From: Acidobacteriaceae bacterium KBS 83
GTDB lineage: Bacteria; Acidobacteriota; Terriglobia; Terriglobales; Acidobacteriaceae
NCBI GenBank assembly: GCA_000381585.1
Contig: KB906734.1
Span: 1 to 64,000 of the forward strand
Direction of reading: 5' to 3'
Length of the DNA: 64,000 nt
Below the pieces are notes generated by a model. It searched no databases. It was not told the DNA's origin and saw only the letters and a list, made by a program, of their open reading frames with translations. Within the stretch, counting starts at the first letter, position 1, and each line of letters starts with the position of its first letter. Position numbers and translations under genes: made by a program. This document shows, piece after piece, positions 26,674 through 35,694 of the stretch.

Positions 26674-27320
26674 AACAAACCCTTCGTGCTCGGAAGCATC
26701 TCGCCGAGTTGCTTGTCACGCGAGCAGGCCACCCGCAGTGCGCGCGCGAACGCTTTGAACAGTGCTTCGATCTTGTGGTGGTTGGATCGGCCGTAAAGCG
26801 TCTTCAGGTGCACATTCGCCCGCGCTCCGCGTGCAAAGCCTTCGAAGAAGTCTTCCACCAGTTCGCTCTGCAGGTCGCCTACCAGCCTCGTCTTCACCTT
26901 GGTCTTCACCACGCAGGCAACTCGCCCACTCAGATCAACCGCCGCGACCGCCAGCGTCTCATCCATCGGCATTACAAAATACCCAGCACGCAGAATCCCC
27001 TTCTTGTCAACAAGCGCCTTATCGAAGGCCTCGCCCAGTGCAATGCCCACATCCTCTACCGTGTGGTGTTGATCTACGTCGAGATCGCCCTTGCATTGCA
27101 GTTCCAGGTTGAACGCTCCATGCCTCGTGAACAACTCCAGCATGTGATCGAAGAAACGGATGCCCGTACCCACGCTGTAGCGACCCTGCCCTTCGATCGT
27201 CAGCTTCAGAGCGATCTTCGTCTCTGTCGTGTTTCGATCCAGTGTCGCCGTTCGCAAACCCTTCGTTTCCTCTTTTGTGGCCGCGCCTGCCAACCGCTTT
27301 TTCTTGTTTACGCCCGCCAT
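26670..27320 (-). CDS. hisB: Imidazoleglycerol-phosphate dehydratase (monofunctional)
   Basis: Mn-dependent dehydratase making imidazole-acetol phosphate. Both metal-binding motifs are present: [19 protein letters not shown] and [19 protein letters not shown], with [13 protein letters not shown]. There is no N-terminal HAD phosphatase domain, so histidinol-phosphatase must be encoded elsewhere. A ~20-residue basic N-terminal extension precedes the catalytic core. The ATG at 27320 follows AAGGAGA. It overlaps hisC by 13 bases. Confidence 0.95.
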   Translation of the reverse strand: MAGVNKKKRLAGAATKEETKGLRTATLDRNTTETKIALKLTIEGQGRYSVGTGIRFFDHMLELFTRHGAFNLELQCKGDLDVDQHHTVEDVGIALGEAFDKALVDKKGILRAGYFVMPMDETLAVAAVDLSGRVACVVKTKVKTRLVGDLQSELVEDFFEGFARGARANVHLKTLYGRSNHHKIEALFKAFARALRVACSRDKQLGEMLPSTKGLL

Positions 27321-28396
27321 CCAATCTCCTTCAGTGATCGCTCGATAGCTGCCTTCGCCTGCTGCATCTGCTCGCGTGTGCCCACGGTGATGCGAACCAG
27401 GCCGTCGCAGCCCGGATCGGCCGAGCGATCGCGCGTTAGAACGCCGTGCGATCGCATCGCCTGCACAAACGCTCTGTGCTCGGAGCCGATGCGCGTCAGG
27501 ATGAAATTCGCCTCGCTCGGCCAGTGTTCAAGCCCGAACTCCGTCAGCGTCTGCGCGAGCTCCGCGCGGGCCGATTTCACTTCCGCTACATACCAATCCA
27601 GATATGCGTGGTCTTGAAGCGCGGCGGGCAGGCAAGCAAGCGCAAGCTGATTCACGCTGTATGGCGAGATCACGCGTCGCAGCCACTGCATCGTCTCCTC
27701 GGCTGCAACCAGCACCCCCAGCCGCAGACCTGCCATCCCATACGCCTTCGAAAATGTGCGCGCGACAACGAGATTCGGCACCTTGCCGATCAGGTCCAGC
27801 ACCGTCTCGCCGAAAAAGTGATAGTAAGCCTCGTCTAGCAGGACGACTGCTTGCGGCGCGCGTTCTGCAACCTTCACGATCGCGTCACGTGCCACGGTGG
27901 CCCCGGTCGGACTGTTCGGGTTCGCAATCGCGATCAGCCGTGTACGCGCATGGATGGCCCGAAGCATTGCATCGAGAGGAAAGCGGAAGCCCCGGACAGC
28001 CGGCACTGCATCGATCTGCGCCTCCGCCGCCGAACTGTACACCTCATACATGCTGTACGTCGGGACCGGGAGCAGCATGGCATCGCCGCGATCCAGAAAC
28101 GCCTGGCACAACGCGTGGATCGCTTCGTCCACCCCATTGGTCAGAAGCACCTCGACGGGCGCCACGCCCAGCGCATCCGCAACAATCGCTTCCACCGTGC
28201 CGCGTTCGGGATAGCGCGTCAGGTCGGCGGCGGTAATTTTCTGTAGGACCTCGAGCACACGCGGAGAGCAGGCCAACGTGTTCTCGTTGAAATCCAGTCG
28301 CAGCCCATCGCGGCCGGCAACCGGCGGATGATATTCCTTCATGCGGCGCACGCCTGCTCGCGGCTCCGGCGCGCGCGCCGCAACAGGCTCACCCAC
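27308..28396 (-). CDS. hisC: Histidinol-phosphate aminotransferase
   Basis: PLP enzyme converting imidazole-acetol phosphate to histidinol phosphate. Motifs: [50 protein letters not shown], the PLP lysine in [15 protein letters not shown] and [22 protein letters not shown] keep the GTG at 28396 because AGGAG lies about seven bases upstream. An ATG 18 codons later lacks such a site. It overlaps hisD by eight bases. Confidence 0.95.
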   Translation of the reverse strand: MGEPVAARAPEPRAGVRRMKEYHPPVAGRDGLRLDFNENTLACSPRVLEVLQKITAADLTRYPERGTVEAIVADALGVAPVEVLLTNGVDEAIHALCQAFLDRGDAMLLPVPTYSMYEVYSSAAEAQIDAVPAVRGFRFPLDAMLRAIHARTRLIAIANPNSPTGATVARDAIVKVAERAPQAVVLLDEAYYHFFGETVLDLIGKVPNLVVARTFSKAYGMAGLRLGVLVAAEETMQWLRRVISPYSVNQLALACLPAALQDHAYLDWYVAEVKSARAELAQTLTEFGLEHWPSEANFILTRIGSEHRAFVQAMRSHGVLTRDRSADPGCDGLVRITVGTREQMQQAKAAIERSLKEIGWRA

Positions 28397-29678
28397 GCGC
28401 AGCTCCTGCCGCTTCCGCCCGGGTGATTCGCAGTTCCACCGCCTCTGCGTGTCCGCTCAATCCTTCGGCTCGCGCCAGCGCCACTGCGGCAGGCCCCAGC
28501 GCGCGCACCCCATCCGGCGTGTAGCTCTGCACCGTCACAAGTTTTACAAAGTCCATCACGCTCAGGCCACCGCGAAGGCGCGCGACGCCACCCGTCGGCA
28601 GCGTATGGTTCGGCCCGGAAACATAGTCGCCCAGCGGCTGCGATGCCCAGTTGGCGATGAACACCGAGCCCGCATTTCGCACCCACTCCAGATCTTCTTC
28701 ACTGTCTATTGTGAGATGCTCCGGCGCCAGGCGGTTCGCAATCTCCTGCGCCTGCTCTTTCGTATCCGTTATAATTACGTATCCGTGACTACGCAGCGCC
28801 TCGCGGGCCACGGGATTGCGCCGCGACCGCTCCTTCACCTCCCGAATTACCTCTTTGGCCAATGCCGGCTGCGACGTTACCAGCACGCTCAGCGTCTCGG
28901 TATCATGCTCCGCCTGTGCCACCAGATCGGCGCCAATCGCCTCCGGATGCCCTCGCTCGCTGCACACAACAATCTCTGTCGGGCCAGCCAGCATGTCGAT
29001 CCCGCAATCCGATGCGACCAGCCGTTTCGCCGCGGTGACAAACAGGTTGCCCGGCCCCACGATCTTGTCGACCCGTGGCAGCGACGCCGTCCCGTAGGCC
29101 AGCGCGGCGATCGCCTGCGCTCCGCCCACCTGGTACACCTCGTCGATGCCCAGAAGTGTCGCCGCCGCAAGCGTCTCACGCGCGGGCCGCGCCGATACCA
29201 CCACAATGCGTTCGACGCCGGCCACCTGTGCAGGAATCGCCGTCATCAGGAGCGATGACGGCAGCGGATGCCTTCCGCTCGGCACATAGCAACCCACTGC
29301 TGCAAGCGGGCGCACGCGCTGTCCCGTTTTCACTCCGGGCACCGGTTCCGTATCCCACTCCTGCGGCAACTGGCGCTTCGCAAATTCCATAATGTTACGG
29401 GCAGCCAGCTTCAACGCAGCATGCAGCTCCGGGGTGGTCTCCTCCCATGCGCGATGCAGTTCGCCCGGAGCGATGCGCAGCGGCTGCTTTCGCGGTACGC
29501 CGTCAAAGTGCGCGCGCGCCGCCAGCAAGGCACGGTCACTGCCGCGGCGCACATCGTCCACAATGCGCCGCACCTGTCGCTCGACACGATCCAGGTTCGA
29601 CGTCCCGCGCTGTCCCAGCGCCTGAAGCAGCCGCTCCACCTTCCGTGCACCGCCACCGCTGGTTGTCAGTAGTTCCAA
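28389..29678 (-). CDS. hisD: Histidinol dehydrogenase
   Basis: Zn-dependent enzyme for the last two steps of histidine synthesis. Recognisable segments are GCYVPSGRHPLPSSLLMTAIPAQVAGV, GGAQAIAALAYGT, VDKIVGPGN, GIDMLAGPTEIVV, ADLVAQAEHD and APEHLTID, with the metal-site His residues. Its 429 residues are typical. Initiation is at TTG 29678, directly after AGGAGGGCAC. Confidence 0.96.
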   Translation of the reverse strand: MELLTTSGGGARKVERLLQALGQRGTSNLDRVERQVRRIVDDVRRGSDRALLAARAHFDGVPRKQPLRIAPGELHRAWEETTPELHAALKLAARNIMEFAKRQLPQEWDTEPVPGVKTGQRVRPLAAVGCYVPSGRHPLPSSLLMTAIPAQVAGVERIVVVSARPARETLAAATLLGIDEVYQVGGAQAIAALAYGTASLPRVDKIVGPGNLFVTAAKRLVASDCGIDMLAGPTEIVVCSERGHPEAIGADLVAQAEHDTETLSVLVTSQPALAKEVIREVKERSRRNPVAREALRSHGYVIITDTKEQAQEIANRLAPEHLTIDSEEDLEWVRNAGSVFIANWASQPLGDYVSGPNHTLPTGGVARLRGGLSVMDFVKLVTVQSYTPDGVRALGPAAVALARAEGLSGHAEAVELRITRAEAAGAARG

Positions 29679-29708
29679 GTGCCCTCCTAAACCACAAACG
29701 CGCTTGCG

Positions 29709-30590
29709 TTAAATGACGACCTTATTCAGCGGATACTCGACAATGCCGGTAGCGCCTGCTGCTTTCAGCCGCGGCAGCACGTCGCGCACCACGCCCTCTT
29801 CCAGAATGGTGTTCACCGCGGTCCACTCCGGATCGCGCAGCGGCGAAACCGTCGGTGAATTCAGCGCCGGCAGCACCTGCAGCACCGCATCCAGGTTCTG
29901 CCTGCGCACGTTCAGCATCAGCCCAACCTGCCCTTGCGCCGCAATCGCGCCGTTCAGCATCAGCGCCAGGTTCTTCACCTTCTCGCACTTCCACGCGTCC
30001 TGCATCGCGCTGCGATTCGCAATCAGGTGTGTTTCGCTTTCCATCACCGTATCAATGATGCGCAGCCGGTTCGCACGCAGTGAGCTGCCGGTCTCCGTCA
30101 CCTCCACAATCGCATCGGCCAGCGTTGGGGGCTTCACTTCGGTCGCACCCCAGCTGAACTCCACCCGCACCTTCACGCCCTTGTTCGCGAAATATCTCTT
30201 CGACACCTCGACAAGCTCCGTCGCAATCGTCTTGCCGTCCAGGTCCTCCGCGCGGTTGTATGGCGAGTCCTCCGGCACGGCGAGCACCCAGCGCACCTTG
30301 TTCCGGCTCTGCTTCGCATATGTCAGGCTGGCAACGCTCTCCACATCGAGTCCACTCTCCACTACCCAATCGACGCCAGTCAGCCCTGCGTCCAGCACGC
30401 CTTTTTCCACGTAGCGCGACATCTCCTGCGCGCGGATCAGCATGCACTCAATCTCCGCATCGTCGATCTGCGGAAAATACGAGCGACCGTTTGCGTAAAT
30501 GCGCCAGCCCGCCCGCTCGAAGAGCGCAATCGTCGCGTCCTGCAGGCTGCCCTTCGGTATGCCGAGCTTCAACTTCGCCGTTGCCGTCAC
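29709..30590 (-). CDS. hisG: ATP phosphoribosyltransferase, long form
   Basis: First enzyme of the pathway, feedback-inhibited by histidine. From GTG 30590 it has about 293 residues: [21 protein letters not shown], the PRPP loop region and [20 protein letters not shown], followed by the C-terminal regulatory domain ([27 protein letters not shown]). It is therefore the long HisG that works without HisZ. The GTG overlaps the hisI stop as GTGA, so translational coupling is likely. An upstream extension to 30659 lies inside hisI and is rejected. Confidence 0.95.
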   Translation of the reverse strand: MTATAKLKLGIPKGSLQDATIALFERAGWRIYANGRSYFPQIDDAEIECMLIRAQEMSRYVEKGVLDAGLTGVDWVVESGLDVESVASLTYAKQSRNKVRWVLAVPEDSPYNRAEDLDGKTIATELVEVSKRYFANKGVKVRVEFSWGATEVKPPTLADAIVEVTETGSSLRANRLRIIDTVMESETHLIANRSAMQDAWKCEKVKNLALMLNGAIAAQGQVGLMLNVRRQNLDAVLQVLPALNSPTVSPLRDPEWTAVNTILEEGVVRDVLPRLKAAGATGIVEYPLNKVVI

Positions 30591-30955
30591 GCGCGCACCT
30601 CGGCTGCTGCTTCCATCGCAATCGGCCGCGTGAAGCAGCTCACCGTGCCCTCGTGGCACACCAGCCCGTCGCCTTCCACGACGACTTCAAACAGCAGCGT
30701 GTCCCTGTCGCAGTCCGTGAATGCCTTCACCACGCGTAAGCGATTGCCGCTGGTCTCGCCCTTCATCCACAGCTTCTGCCGCGTGCGGCTCCAGAACGTG
30801 ACAAAGCCGCTCTCGAGCGTGCGTCGGTAGCTCACTTCATTGAAAAAACCCACCATCAGCACCTCTTTGCTGACGGCATCCTGCACGATGGCTGGCACCA
30901 GCCCGTCCATCTTTTCGAAATCGATCGTTGCCTCGCTGCTCACGTGTCTCTCCAT
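30587..30955 (-). CDS. hisI: Phosphoribosyl-AMP cyclohydrolase
   Basis: It opens the purine ring of PR-AMP. Family segments are [45 protein letters not shown], the metal-site DCDRDTLL and CHEGTVSCF. The 122-residue protein lacks the HisE (PR-ATP pyrophosphohydrolase) half, and no hisE is in the window. The ATG at 30955 has only a weak ribosome site; the in-frame GTG at 30943 is preceded by GGAGAG and may be the true start. It is the first enzyme gene after the attenuator. Confidence 0.93.
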   Translation of the reverse strand: MERHVSSEATIDFEKMDGLVPAIVQDAVSKEVLMVGFFNEVSYRRTLESGFVTFWSRTRQKLWMKGETSGNRLRVVKAFTDCDRDTLLFEVVVEGDGLVCHEGTVSCFTRPIAMEAAAEVRA

Positions 30956-30972
30956 ATGGTTCGCCTGAATGC

Positions 30973-31005
30973 AAAAAGCCCACCGTTGCTAGGCATCGGC
31001 GGGCT
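30973..31005 (-). terminator. Attenuator terminator of the his operon
   Basis: On the minus strand, GCCCGCCG (31004-30997), an 11-base loop and CGGTGGGC (30985-30978) form an 8-bp stem with one G-U pair, extended by one A-T pair. Five T follow (30977-30973). It lies between the leader peptide and hisI. Its first arm can instead pair with CGGCGG at 31054-31049, so it is conditional. Confidence 0.88.
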
Positions 31006-31031
31006 GCTGGGACCTTATCTCGGTTTGCTGC

Positions 31032-31109
31032 TTATCTTCCGGAGGAGTCCGCCGACACGTTCGCCACGTGGTGATGATGGGCATGGCGATGATGGCGGTG
31101 GAGGTTCAT
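31032..31109 (-). CDS. hisL: His operon leader peptide (attenuator peptide)
   Basis: A 25-codon frame on the minus strand: ATG at 31109 and TAA at 31032-31034. Residues 4-14 read HRHHRHAHHHH, eight histidines in eleven codons, which is the hallmark of ribosome-mediated his attenuation. It lies directly upstream of an intrinsic terminator and hisI and is preceded within 15-43 bases by TTGACA and a -10-like box. Stalling at His codons when His-tRNA is scarce would leave segment 31049-31054 free to form the antiterminator. The ribosome site is weak (CGGA) and the 5' UTR would be only about 8 nt. Confidence 0.9.
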   Translation of the reverse strand: MNLHRHHRHAHHHHVANVSADSSGR

Positions 31110-31123
31110 ATTCCGTAGCACTA

Positions 31124-31152
31124 ACGCTAGCGGCTCGGCCGCAAAGTGTCAA
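31124..31152 (-). promoter_or_regulatory. Promoter of the his operon
   Basis: On the minus strand, a perfect TTGACA (31147-31152) is followed after 17 bases by TAGCGT (31124-31129), a weak -10 with T-A-----T conserved. It lies in the last codons of the sensor kinase gene, so the his operon can also receive read-through. Predicted start is near 31117. Confidence 0.6.
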
Positions 31153-33412
31153 CCGCACGGCTGCGGTTTCTCCGCACAGCCGCCTCCTGCGCCCTCTGGG
31201 CGCGACCGCCTCTCCCGTTACGCGACCATGCCATCCTCTGCCGTAGCCGGCTCCGCAGTGTCCCCCAGAATCCACGCGTGCTCATGTGCTCTTCCAGCGG
31301 CGCATTCGCCTCGACGCGCGTGCCCTTGCCCGCCTCGCTTGTGATCGTCAGCGTCGCGCCGATGCTGCGCGCACGCTTTTCCATGCCCCGCAGGCCGAAG
31401 CCGCGTGTCTGCTGCTTCGGATTGAAGCCCCGCCCTTCGTCTGCCACAGCAAGCGTGACATGCTTCATCTCGTACTCCACGGACAACACGATTTGCGTTG
31501 GATTGGCATGGCGAACCGAATTCACGATCGCTTCCCTGCCAATATGAAACAACGCATCCGCTACCCGAACCGGAATGTGCGCCGGGGCACCTCGGCCATC
31601 CCCGCGTCCTTTCCGGACGACACGCACATTCCCGCCCGCCACGATACTCGCCGCGCAGTCTTCAAGCGCACTCCCGAGCTCTTTGCCTGCGGGCCACTCC
31701 TCCCGCAGCATCGCAATGCTCAGGCTGGCCTCCTCATGCGTCTGTCGCACCACGTCACATGCCAGTTCGATCTGCTGGTTCACCCGCGCGATACCGGCCG
31801 AGTCTGCATGTTCGAGCCCATTGCGGATGCCCTGCAATTGGAACGCAACGCCTGCGAAGCTCTGCGCCAAAGTATCGTGCAGCTCGTGCGCGAGCCGCTC
31901 GCGCTCCTGAACGATCGCGCGCCAGCGCCATTGCTTCGCGCGGCTGTAGAGATACTGCACCAGCAGGCACAACAACAGAATCGCCGATCCGATCTCCGCC
32001 AGCCGCGATGGAGTCCACCATGGCGGCCCCGCCAGCCGGTCGATATCTTCGCTCGAGCGCAGCAGCAGCGCGAACGACGTCACACCCTCCGTATATCGCC
32101 GTTCCAGCGTGCATACTCCGCGCAGGTTCAGCAGGCTGCGCGGCAACATGCGGCGATAGAACGCGGCCGACTGCCCTGCCGGGATGAATGCGCGAAATGC
32201 CTGCGCCCCGCTGGCAAGCTCAAGCACAAGCATCTTGCTCCCTGTCTCCTGGTGTACGCCGGTCAGTTCGCCCTGTAGCTCGATCAGACGCGCATCGTAG
32301 TTGCCGGTAGCCGCCTGTCCTGCGGTAATGGACAGTGGCGCAGCCGGCGTGTGGTCCCACAGCAGACGCACCCGCGCATGAGGAAGCATCGCGCCGGCTC
32401 CGATTGCATCTCTAAGAGCCGAGGGCGTACCGGTCGCCTCCACCTCATCACCCAGATTCAACGCGGGCGCAATCGGATCGGGAAGCGCAATTCCTCCGGT
32501 GTCGTCCTGCACAAAAAGCATGGGAGAAGTCAGCGATACCGTACCTCTCACTGTTACTAATTGTGCTTCCCTTCCGCGAACGCGCTCCGGTACGCTTGCA
32601 ATCGGAGTAATCTCGGTTTGCGGTTCCTGGTCACCGAAGAACCGCCGCTGCAATGCGAGGTCGTCGAAGGTAGGAAAACTATGCGACGCATTGAAGGCCG
32701 CCTCGCTCTTCGGGAAGTCCGGATGGAGCACCGTCGGCGCAGGTCCGGCCAGCGCCACCAGGTCCGCCTCTTTGGCAGGCTTGACCTGAACGTTGCGCCA
32801 TGCCGCGCCCGTCGCCAGCGAGCGCAAACCGATGCGGCCACTACGCACGCAATTCGGCTCCTGAAAGAACAGTCTCGCCTCATTGGTCGATCCCAGTTCG
32901 CTAACCCTCGCGGCGATGCTGCACCCCACCGCTACTACATCAAGGTGGTACCAGACATGGCTGCGCAGGCCGGGCAAGCGCACGGGCGTGGCTTCCAACC
33001 AGCCGTGGTCGGAGCGCCCGATAAGCAGCGTGCTGTCGTACATCCGCACCCCGACGTAGTAGCCGTCGTAAGCGTCCACACCCGGCTCTTCATCCTTTGA
33101 CCTCAGCACCACCCCGGCGTCGCCGCCTTCGCCCAGCAGCTGCACATCCGCCTGCAGACGATAGTCCCTCCAGCGATAAGAGCCGGTAAGCATTTTGGCG
33201 CCGCGTTCGTCGGAATCGTTATGCATTGCGCCCGCAGCCAGACGCCATGCGCCGCCTACGGCATGCCATTCATCCGCGCGGTTCTGCGCAAAGTCATCGC
33301 GGTAGAAGGGCCGCGCAGTCGCAAACCAGCGCCACGCCGCCACGGTGCCGGCCAGCAGCGCGAGCGCAGCCAGGGCGGCGATCCACCATGATCGTCGACT
33401 GCTGTCGCTCAC
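31127..33412 (-). CDS. Membrane sensor histidine kinase with extracytoplasmic LamG-like and OB-like domains
   Basis: A 761-residue kinase. A transmembrane helix at 10-27 is followed by a beta-rich domain at about 35-210 resembling LamG/3-keto-disaccharide-hydrolase folds (WHAVGGAWRLAAGAMHND; SGRIGLRSLA). An OB-like stretch covers about 280-450 and a second helix about 470-490. The cytoplasmic part has HisKA_3 with the phospho-accepting His about 512 in RLAHELHDTLAQSFAG, and a HATPase (FHIGREAIVNSVRHANPTQI; ADEGRGFNPKQQTRGFGLRGM). The last ~60 residues are Arg-rich. It overlaps the upstream binding-protein gene by four bases. No response regulator is adjacent. Confidence 0.9.
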   Translation of the reverse strand: MSDSSRRSWWIAALAALALLAGTVAAWRWFATARPFYRDDFAQNRADEWHAVGGAWRLAAGAMHNDSDERGAKMLTGSYRWRDYRLQADVQLLGEGGDAGVVLRSKDEEPGVDAYDGYYVGVRMYDSTLLIGRSDHGWLEATPVRLPGLRSHVWYHLDVVAVGCSIAARVSELGSTNEARLFFQEPNCVRSGRIGLRSLATGAAWRNVQVKPAKEADLVALAGPAPTVLHPDFPKSEAAFNASHSFPTFDDLALQRRFFGDQEPQTEITPIASVPERVRGREAQLVTVRGTVSLTSPMLFVQDDTGGIALPDPIAPALNLGDEVEATGTPSALRDAIGAGAMLPHARVRLLWDHTPAAPLSITAGQAATGNYDARLIELQGELTGVHQETGSKMLVLELASGAQAFRAFIPAGQSAAFYRRMLPRSLLNLRGVCTLERRYTEGVTSFALLLRSSEDIDRLAGPPWWTPSRLAEIGSAILLLCLLVQYLYSRAKQWRWRAIVQERERLAHELHDTLAQSFAGVAFQLQGIRNGLEHADSAGIARVNQQIELACDVVRQTHEEASLSIAMLREEWPAGKELGSALEDCAASIVAGGNVRVVRKGRGDGRGAPAHIPVRVADALFHIGREAIVNSVRHANPTQIVLSVEYEMKHVTLAVADEGRGFNPKQQTRGFGLRGMEKRARSIGATLTITSEAGKGTRVEANAPLEEHMSTRGFWGTLRSRLRQRMAWSRNGRGGRAQRAQEAAVRRNRSRAVDTLRPSR

Positions 33413-34410
33413 TCAGTCGGCCTCCAGTCCATATTCAGCATCTTCTGGATCTCCGGAGTGTCCACGTTGTCACGCGTCACCAGTCGCGGCGCAAAGCGCA
33501 ATACACGTCCTGGCGCTCGCACCTTCCCGCCAACACGATGTTCCGTGATCAGGCGTGTCGCCTGGTACCCCATCGCAAATGTGTTCTCCGCCACCAGCGA
33601 GTCGATCTCGCCCAGCCGCAGGTAATACACCAGGTCAAGATCCTGATCACATGCCACCAGGTGCACCTGCTGGATACGCTGCTTCAGCTTGAGTCCGCGA
33701 TAGACGCCGCGCGTTGCTCCGACGGTCAGAGTAAAGATCGCGTTGAGCTGCGGATGGCTCGCCAGCAGCTCCTCCGTATCCTGCTCCGCAAGATTGGTGC
33801 GGAACCGGCCCGGCAGCGGGTCGAGCACCGTAATGCCCGGGAAGCGCGCCGCCATCGTCTGGCGAAAAGCCTCGGCGCGCGCCACCGTTCCCATTAGCGC
33901 CGGTGTCTCCCCCAGCACCGCCACCGTCCCGCGTCCATGCAGAATGGCGCCGATGCGATCCGCGGCGAGCTCGCCCGTCTGCTGTTCATCATTCAACAGG
34001 TAGTCCACGTCCAGCGATGGTGGCAGGTTCAACGTCGCATCCACCACCACGACGGGCATCCCCTGCTCCGCAGCCCGACGCACCGCTGTTGTCAGAGCGA
34101 GCGGATGATCGGGCGCCAGTATCAGGCCGCCGTCCCGCTGGCGAATTGCCTGCTGCACCAGCGCGATCTGCCGGTCAACCTCCGTCTCGCTGCTTGGACC
34201 GTTCCAGCGTTCCTTCCACCGTGTGCCGAGCAGAGCCTTGGCCACGCCAGCATGCTCCGCCTCCCAGATCTCCTGCGCTGTCGTCTGCGGTACCACGGCA
34301 ATCGTATGCGGATGGCCGCCGGAACAGCCCCCGAGCATTAGATCCAGTGACAGCAGCGCCAGGGACCAGCACCAGACTCCGATACTCCTCACGCTCCGGA
34401 ATCGCCTCAT
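33409..34410 (-). CDS. Sugar-binding-type periplasmic lipoprotein (Peripla_BP_4 / LacI-like fold)
   Basis: A 333-residue exported protein with a signal ending LMLGGC (lipid Cys about 29), so it is membrane anchored. The rest matches type I periplasmic binding proteins of ribose/galactose type: HTIAVVPQTTAQEIWEAEHAGV, GLILAPDHPLAL, PVVVVDATL, DYLLNDEQQTGELAADRI, AIFTLTVGATRGVYRGL and HLVACDQDLDLVYYLRLGEIDSLV. There is no ABC transporter next to it. The ATGA overlap with the sensor kinase suggests it presents a ligand to the kinase, which is inference. Confidence 0.85.
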   Translation of the reverse strand: MRRFRSVRSIGVWCWSLALLSLDLMLGGCSGGHPHTIAVVPQTTAQEIWEAEHAGVAKALLGTRWKERWNGPSSETEVDRQIALVQQAIRQRDGGLILAPDHPLALTTAVRRAAEQGMPVVVVDATLNLPPSLDVDYLLNDEQQTGELAADRIGAILHGRGTVAVLGETPALMGTVARAEAFRQTMAARFPGITVLDPLPGRFRTNLAEQDTEELLASHPQLNAIFTLTVGATRGVYRGLKLKQRIQQVHLVACDQDLDLVYYLRLGEIDSLVAENTFAMGYQATRLITEHRVGGKVRAPGRVLRFAPRLVTRDNVDTPEIQKMLNMDWRPTE

Positions 34411-34540
34411 CGCCTGGTGGCAAGCCTAAAGCATTTCACCTGCCGCTGCAGACCTCGGGAGCGCACAACGGAGTCTTCCGATCCGTTCACTCCGGCCGGT
34501 TTCCTCTTATCTCCTCTGGGATTTGCTACATTCAACACCA

Positions 34541-35218
34541 ATGATTCGCCTGGTCTGGAGCCAATTCGGCATCGCATTCAGCGCGCTACTGCCACTTGTG
34601 AATCCGCTCGGCTCGGCCTTGGTCTTCTACGGGCTTATCGGTGCGGCTCCTCCGGAGGTCTATCGTCGTCTGGCTCGCAGAATCGCCATCAATACCGTCC
34701 TGTTTCTGCTGGTCATCGAACTTATCGGAGCGGCCCTGCTCTCCTTCTTCGGCGTCTCCCTTCCCATCATGGAGGTGGCCGGTGGTCTCGTGCTGGCCGC
34801 GATGGGTTGGTCATTGCTCAATCAACAGGGCGCGGATGCGCACCAACAGGAGAAGGAGGATCGGGCGCCGGCATCCGATATTGACAAGCTCTTCCAGCAG
34901 ACCTTCTATCCGCTTACCTTCCCCATCACGGCCGGCCCGGGATGCATCGTCATCATGCTCACACTGTCCGCCCATGCTTCAACACACCGGCTCATTCCGG
35001 ATCTCTTCGCTCACCTCGGCGTTTTCATCGCCATCATCGTGCTTTGTGTACTGGTGTATTTCGCTTACGCGTATGCACCGCTGATCACGCGGAAGATCTC
35101 GCCCCAGACTGCCAATGGAATCGTGCGGATCATCGCCTTCCTGCTGCTCTGTATTGGTGTCCAGATTGCCTGGAACGGCGTCAGCAGTCTGGTACTTACC
35201 CTGATGAAACATAGCTGA
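34541..35218 (+). CDS. MarC-family integral membrane protein
   Basis: A 225-residue protein with six hydrophobic segments and MarC/UPF0056 signatures: LLPLVNPLGSALVFYGL, LIGAALLSFFGVSLPIMEVAGGLVLAAMGW and FQQTFYPLTFPITAGPGCIVIMLTL. The family's role is unsettled despite its old link to multiple antibiotic resistance. I use the ATG at 34541; a TTG six codons earlier is possible. It is divergent from the binding protein gene. Confidence 0.9.
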   Translation: MIRLVWSQFGIAFSALLPLVNPLGSALVFYGLIGAAPPEVYRRLARRIAINTVLFLLVIELIGAALLSFFGVSLPIMEVAGGLVLAAMGWSLLNQQGADAHQQEKEDRAPASDIDKLFQQTFYPLTFPITAGPGCIVIMLTLSAHASTHRLIPDLFAHLGVFIAIIVLCVLVYFAYAYAPLITRKISPQTANGIVRIIAFLLLCIGVQIAWNGVSSLVLTLMKHS

Positions 35219-35399
35219 GCCGCAAAATCTCGACCCGCAGCCAAACGTAGGTCGGGTCATGTCACACTGTTCGCGCAAGCTATTGAAAATAATCGCGCTA
35301 CGGAGACAGCAAAAGGGCCGGTAAAACGACTAGTTGCATAAGTCGCAGCGATTGTTCTAAACATTAGAGCGTCTCCACAATCCCAGTTGAGGTGCCCCC

Positions 35400-35624
35400 A
35401 TGCATCACTTCGATGCAGTCGCCTGCTGGCGCAATCGCCAGGCTGAGCTGGAGTTTCACATCCGCCGTCATGAGTGGTTCCTGGACAAATCCGTTGTGTT
35501 GGACCCGGAGGCGCTCCAGGACAAGATCGACGCCTATCGCATTGAATGGAACACCTACGAACGCCTGATCCGCAAAGTCTCTTCCTCGCATCCAGCCGGC
35601 AGAAACACCAGATCTGCCGCCTGA
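35400..35624 (+). CDS. Small hypothetical protein
   Basis: A 74-residue open frame whose ATG follows GAGGTG closely. The product is charged and helical (AELEFHIRRHEWFLDKS, DKIDAYRIEWNTYERLIRKVS) with no signal or recognised domain. It sits alone between marC and the convergent phosphoesterase gene. Composition looks protein-like, but the case is only moderate. Confidence 0.45.
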   Translation: MHHFDAVACWRNRQAELEFHIRRHEWFLDKSVVLDPEALQDKIDAYRIEWNTYERLIRKVSSSHPAGRNTRSAA

Positions 35625-35694
35625 ATAGCGAGGACGTGTGGCACCACGGGGACGAAAGCCCCTGTCTTCTAGTTCTGCGACTACAGTTCTGTGA

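Noticed and set aside
35225-35262. Terminator after marC from GACCCG/CGGGTC
   Set aside because: Stem of six pairs with a long loop and no T tract.
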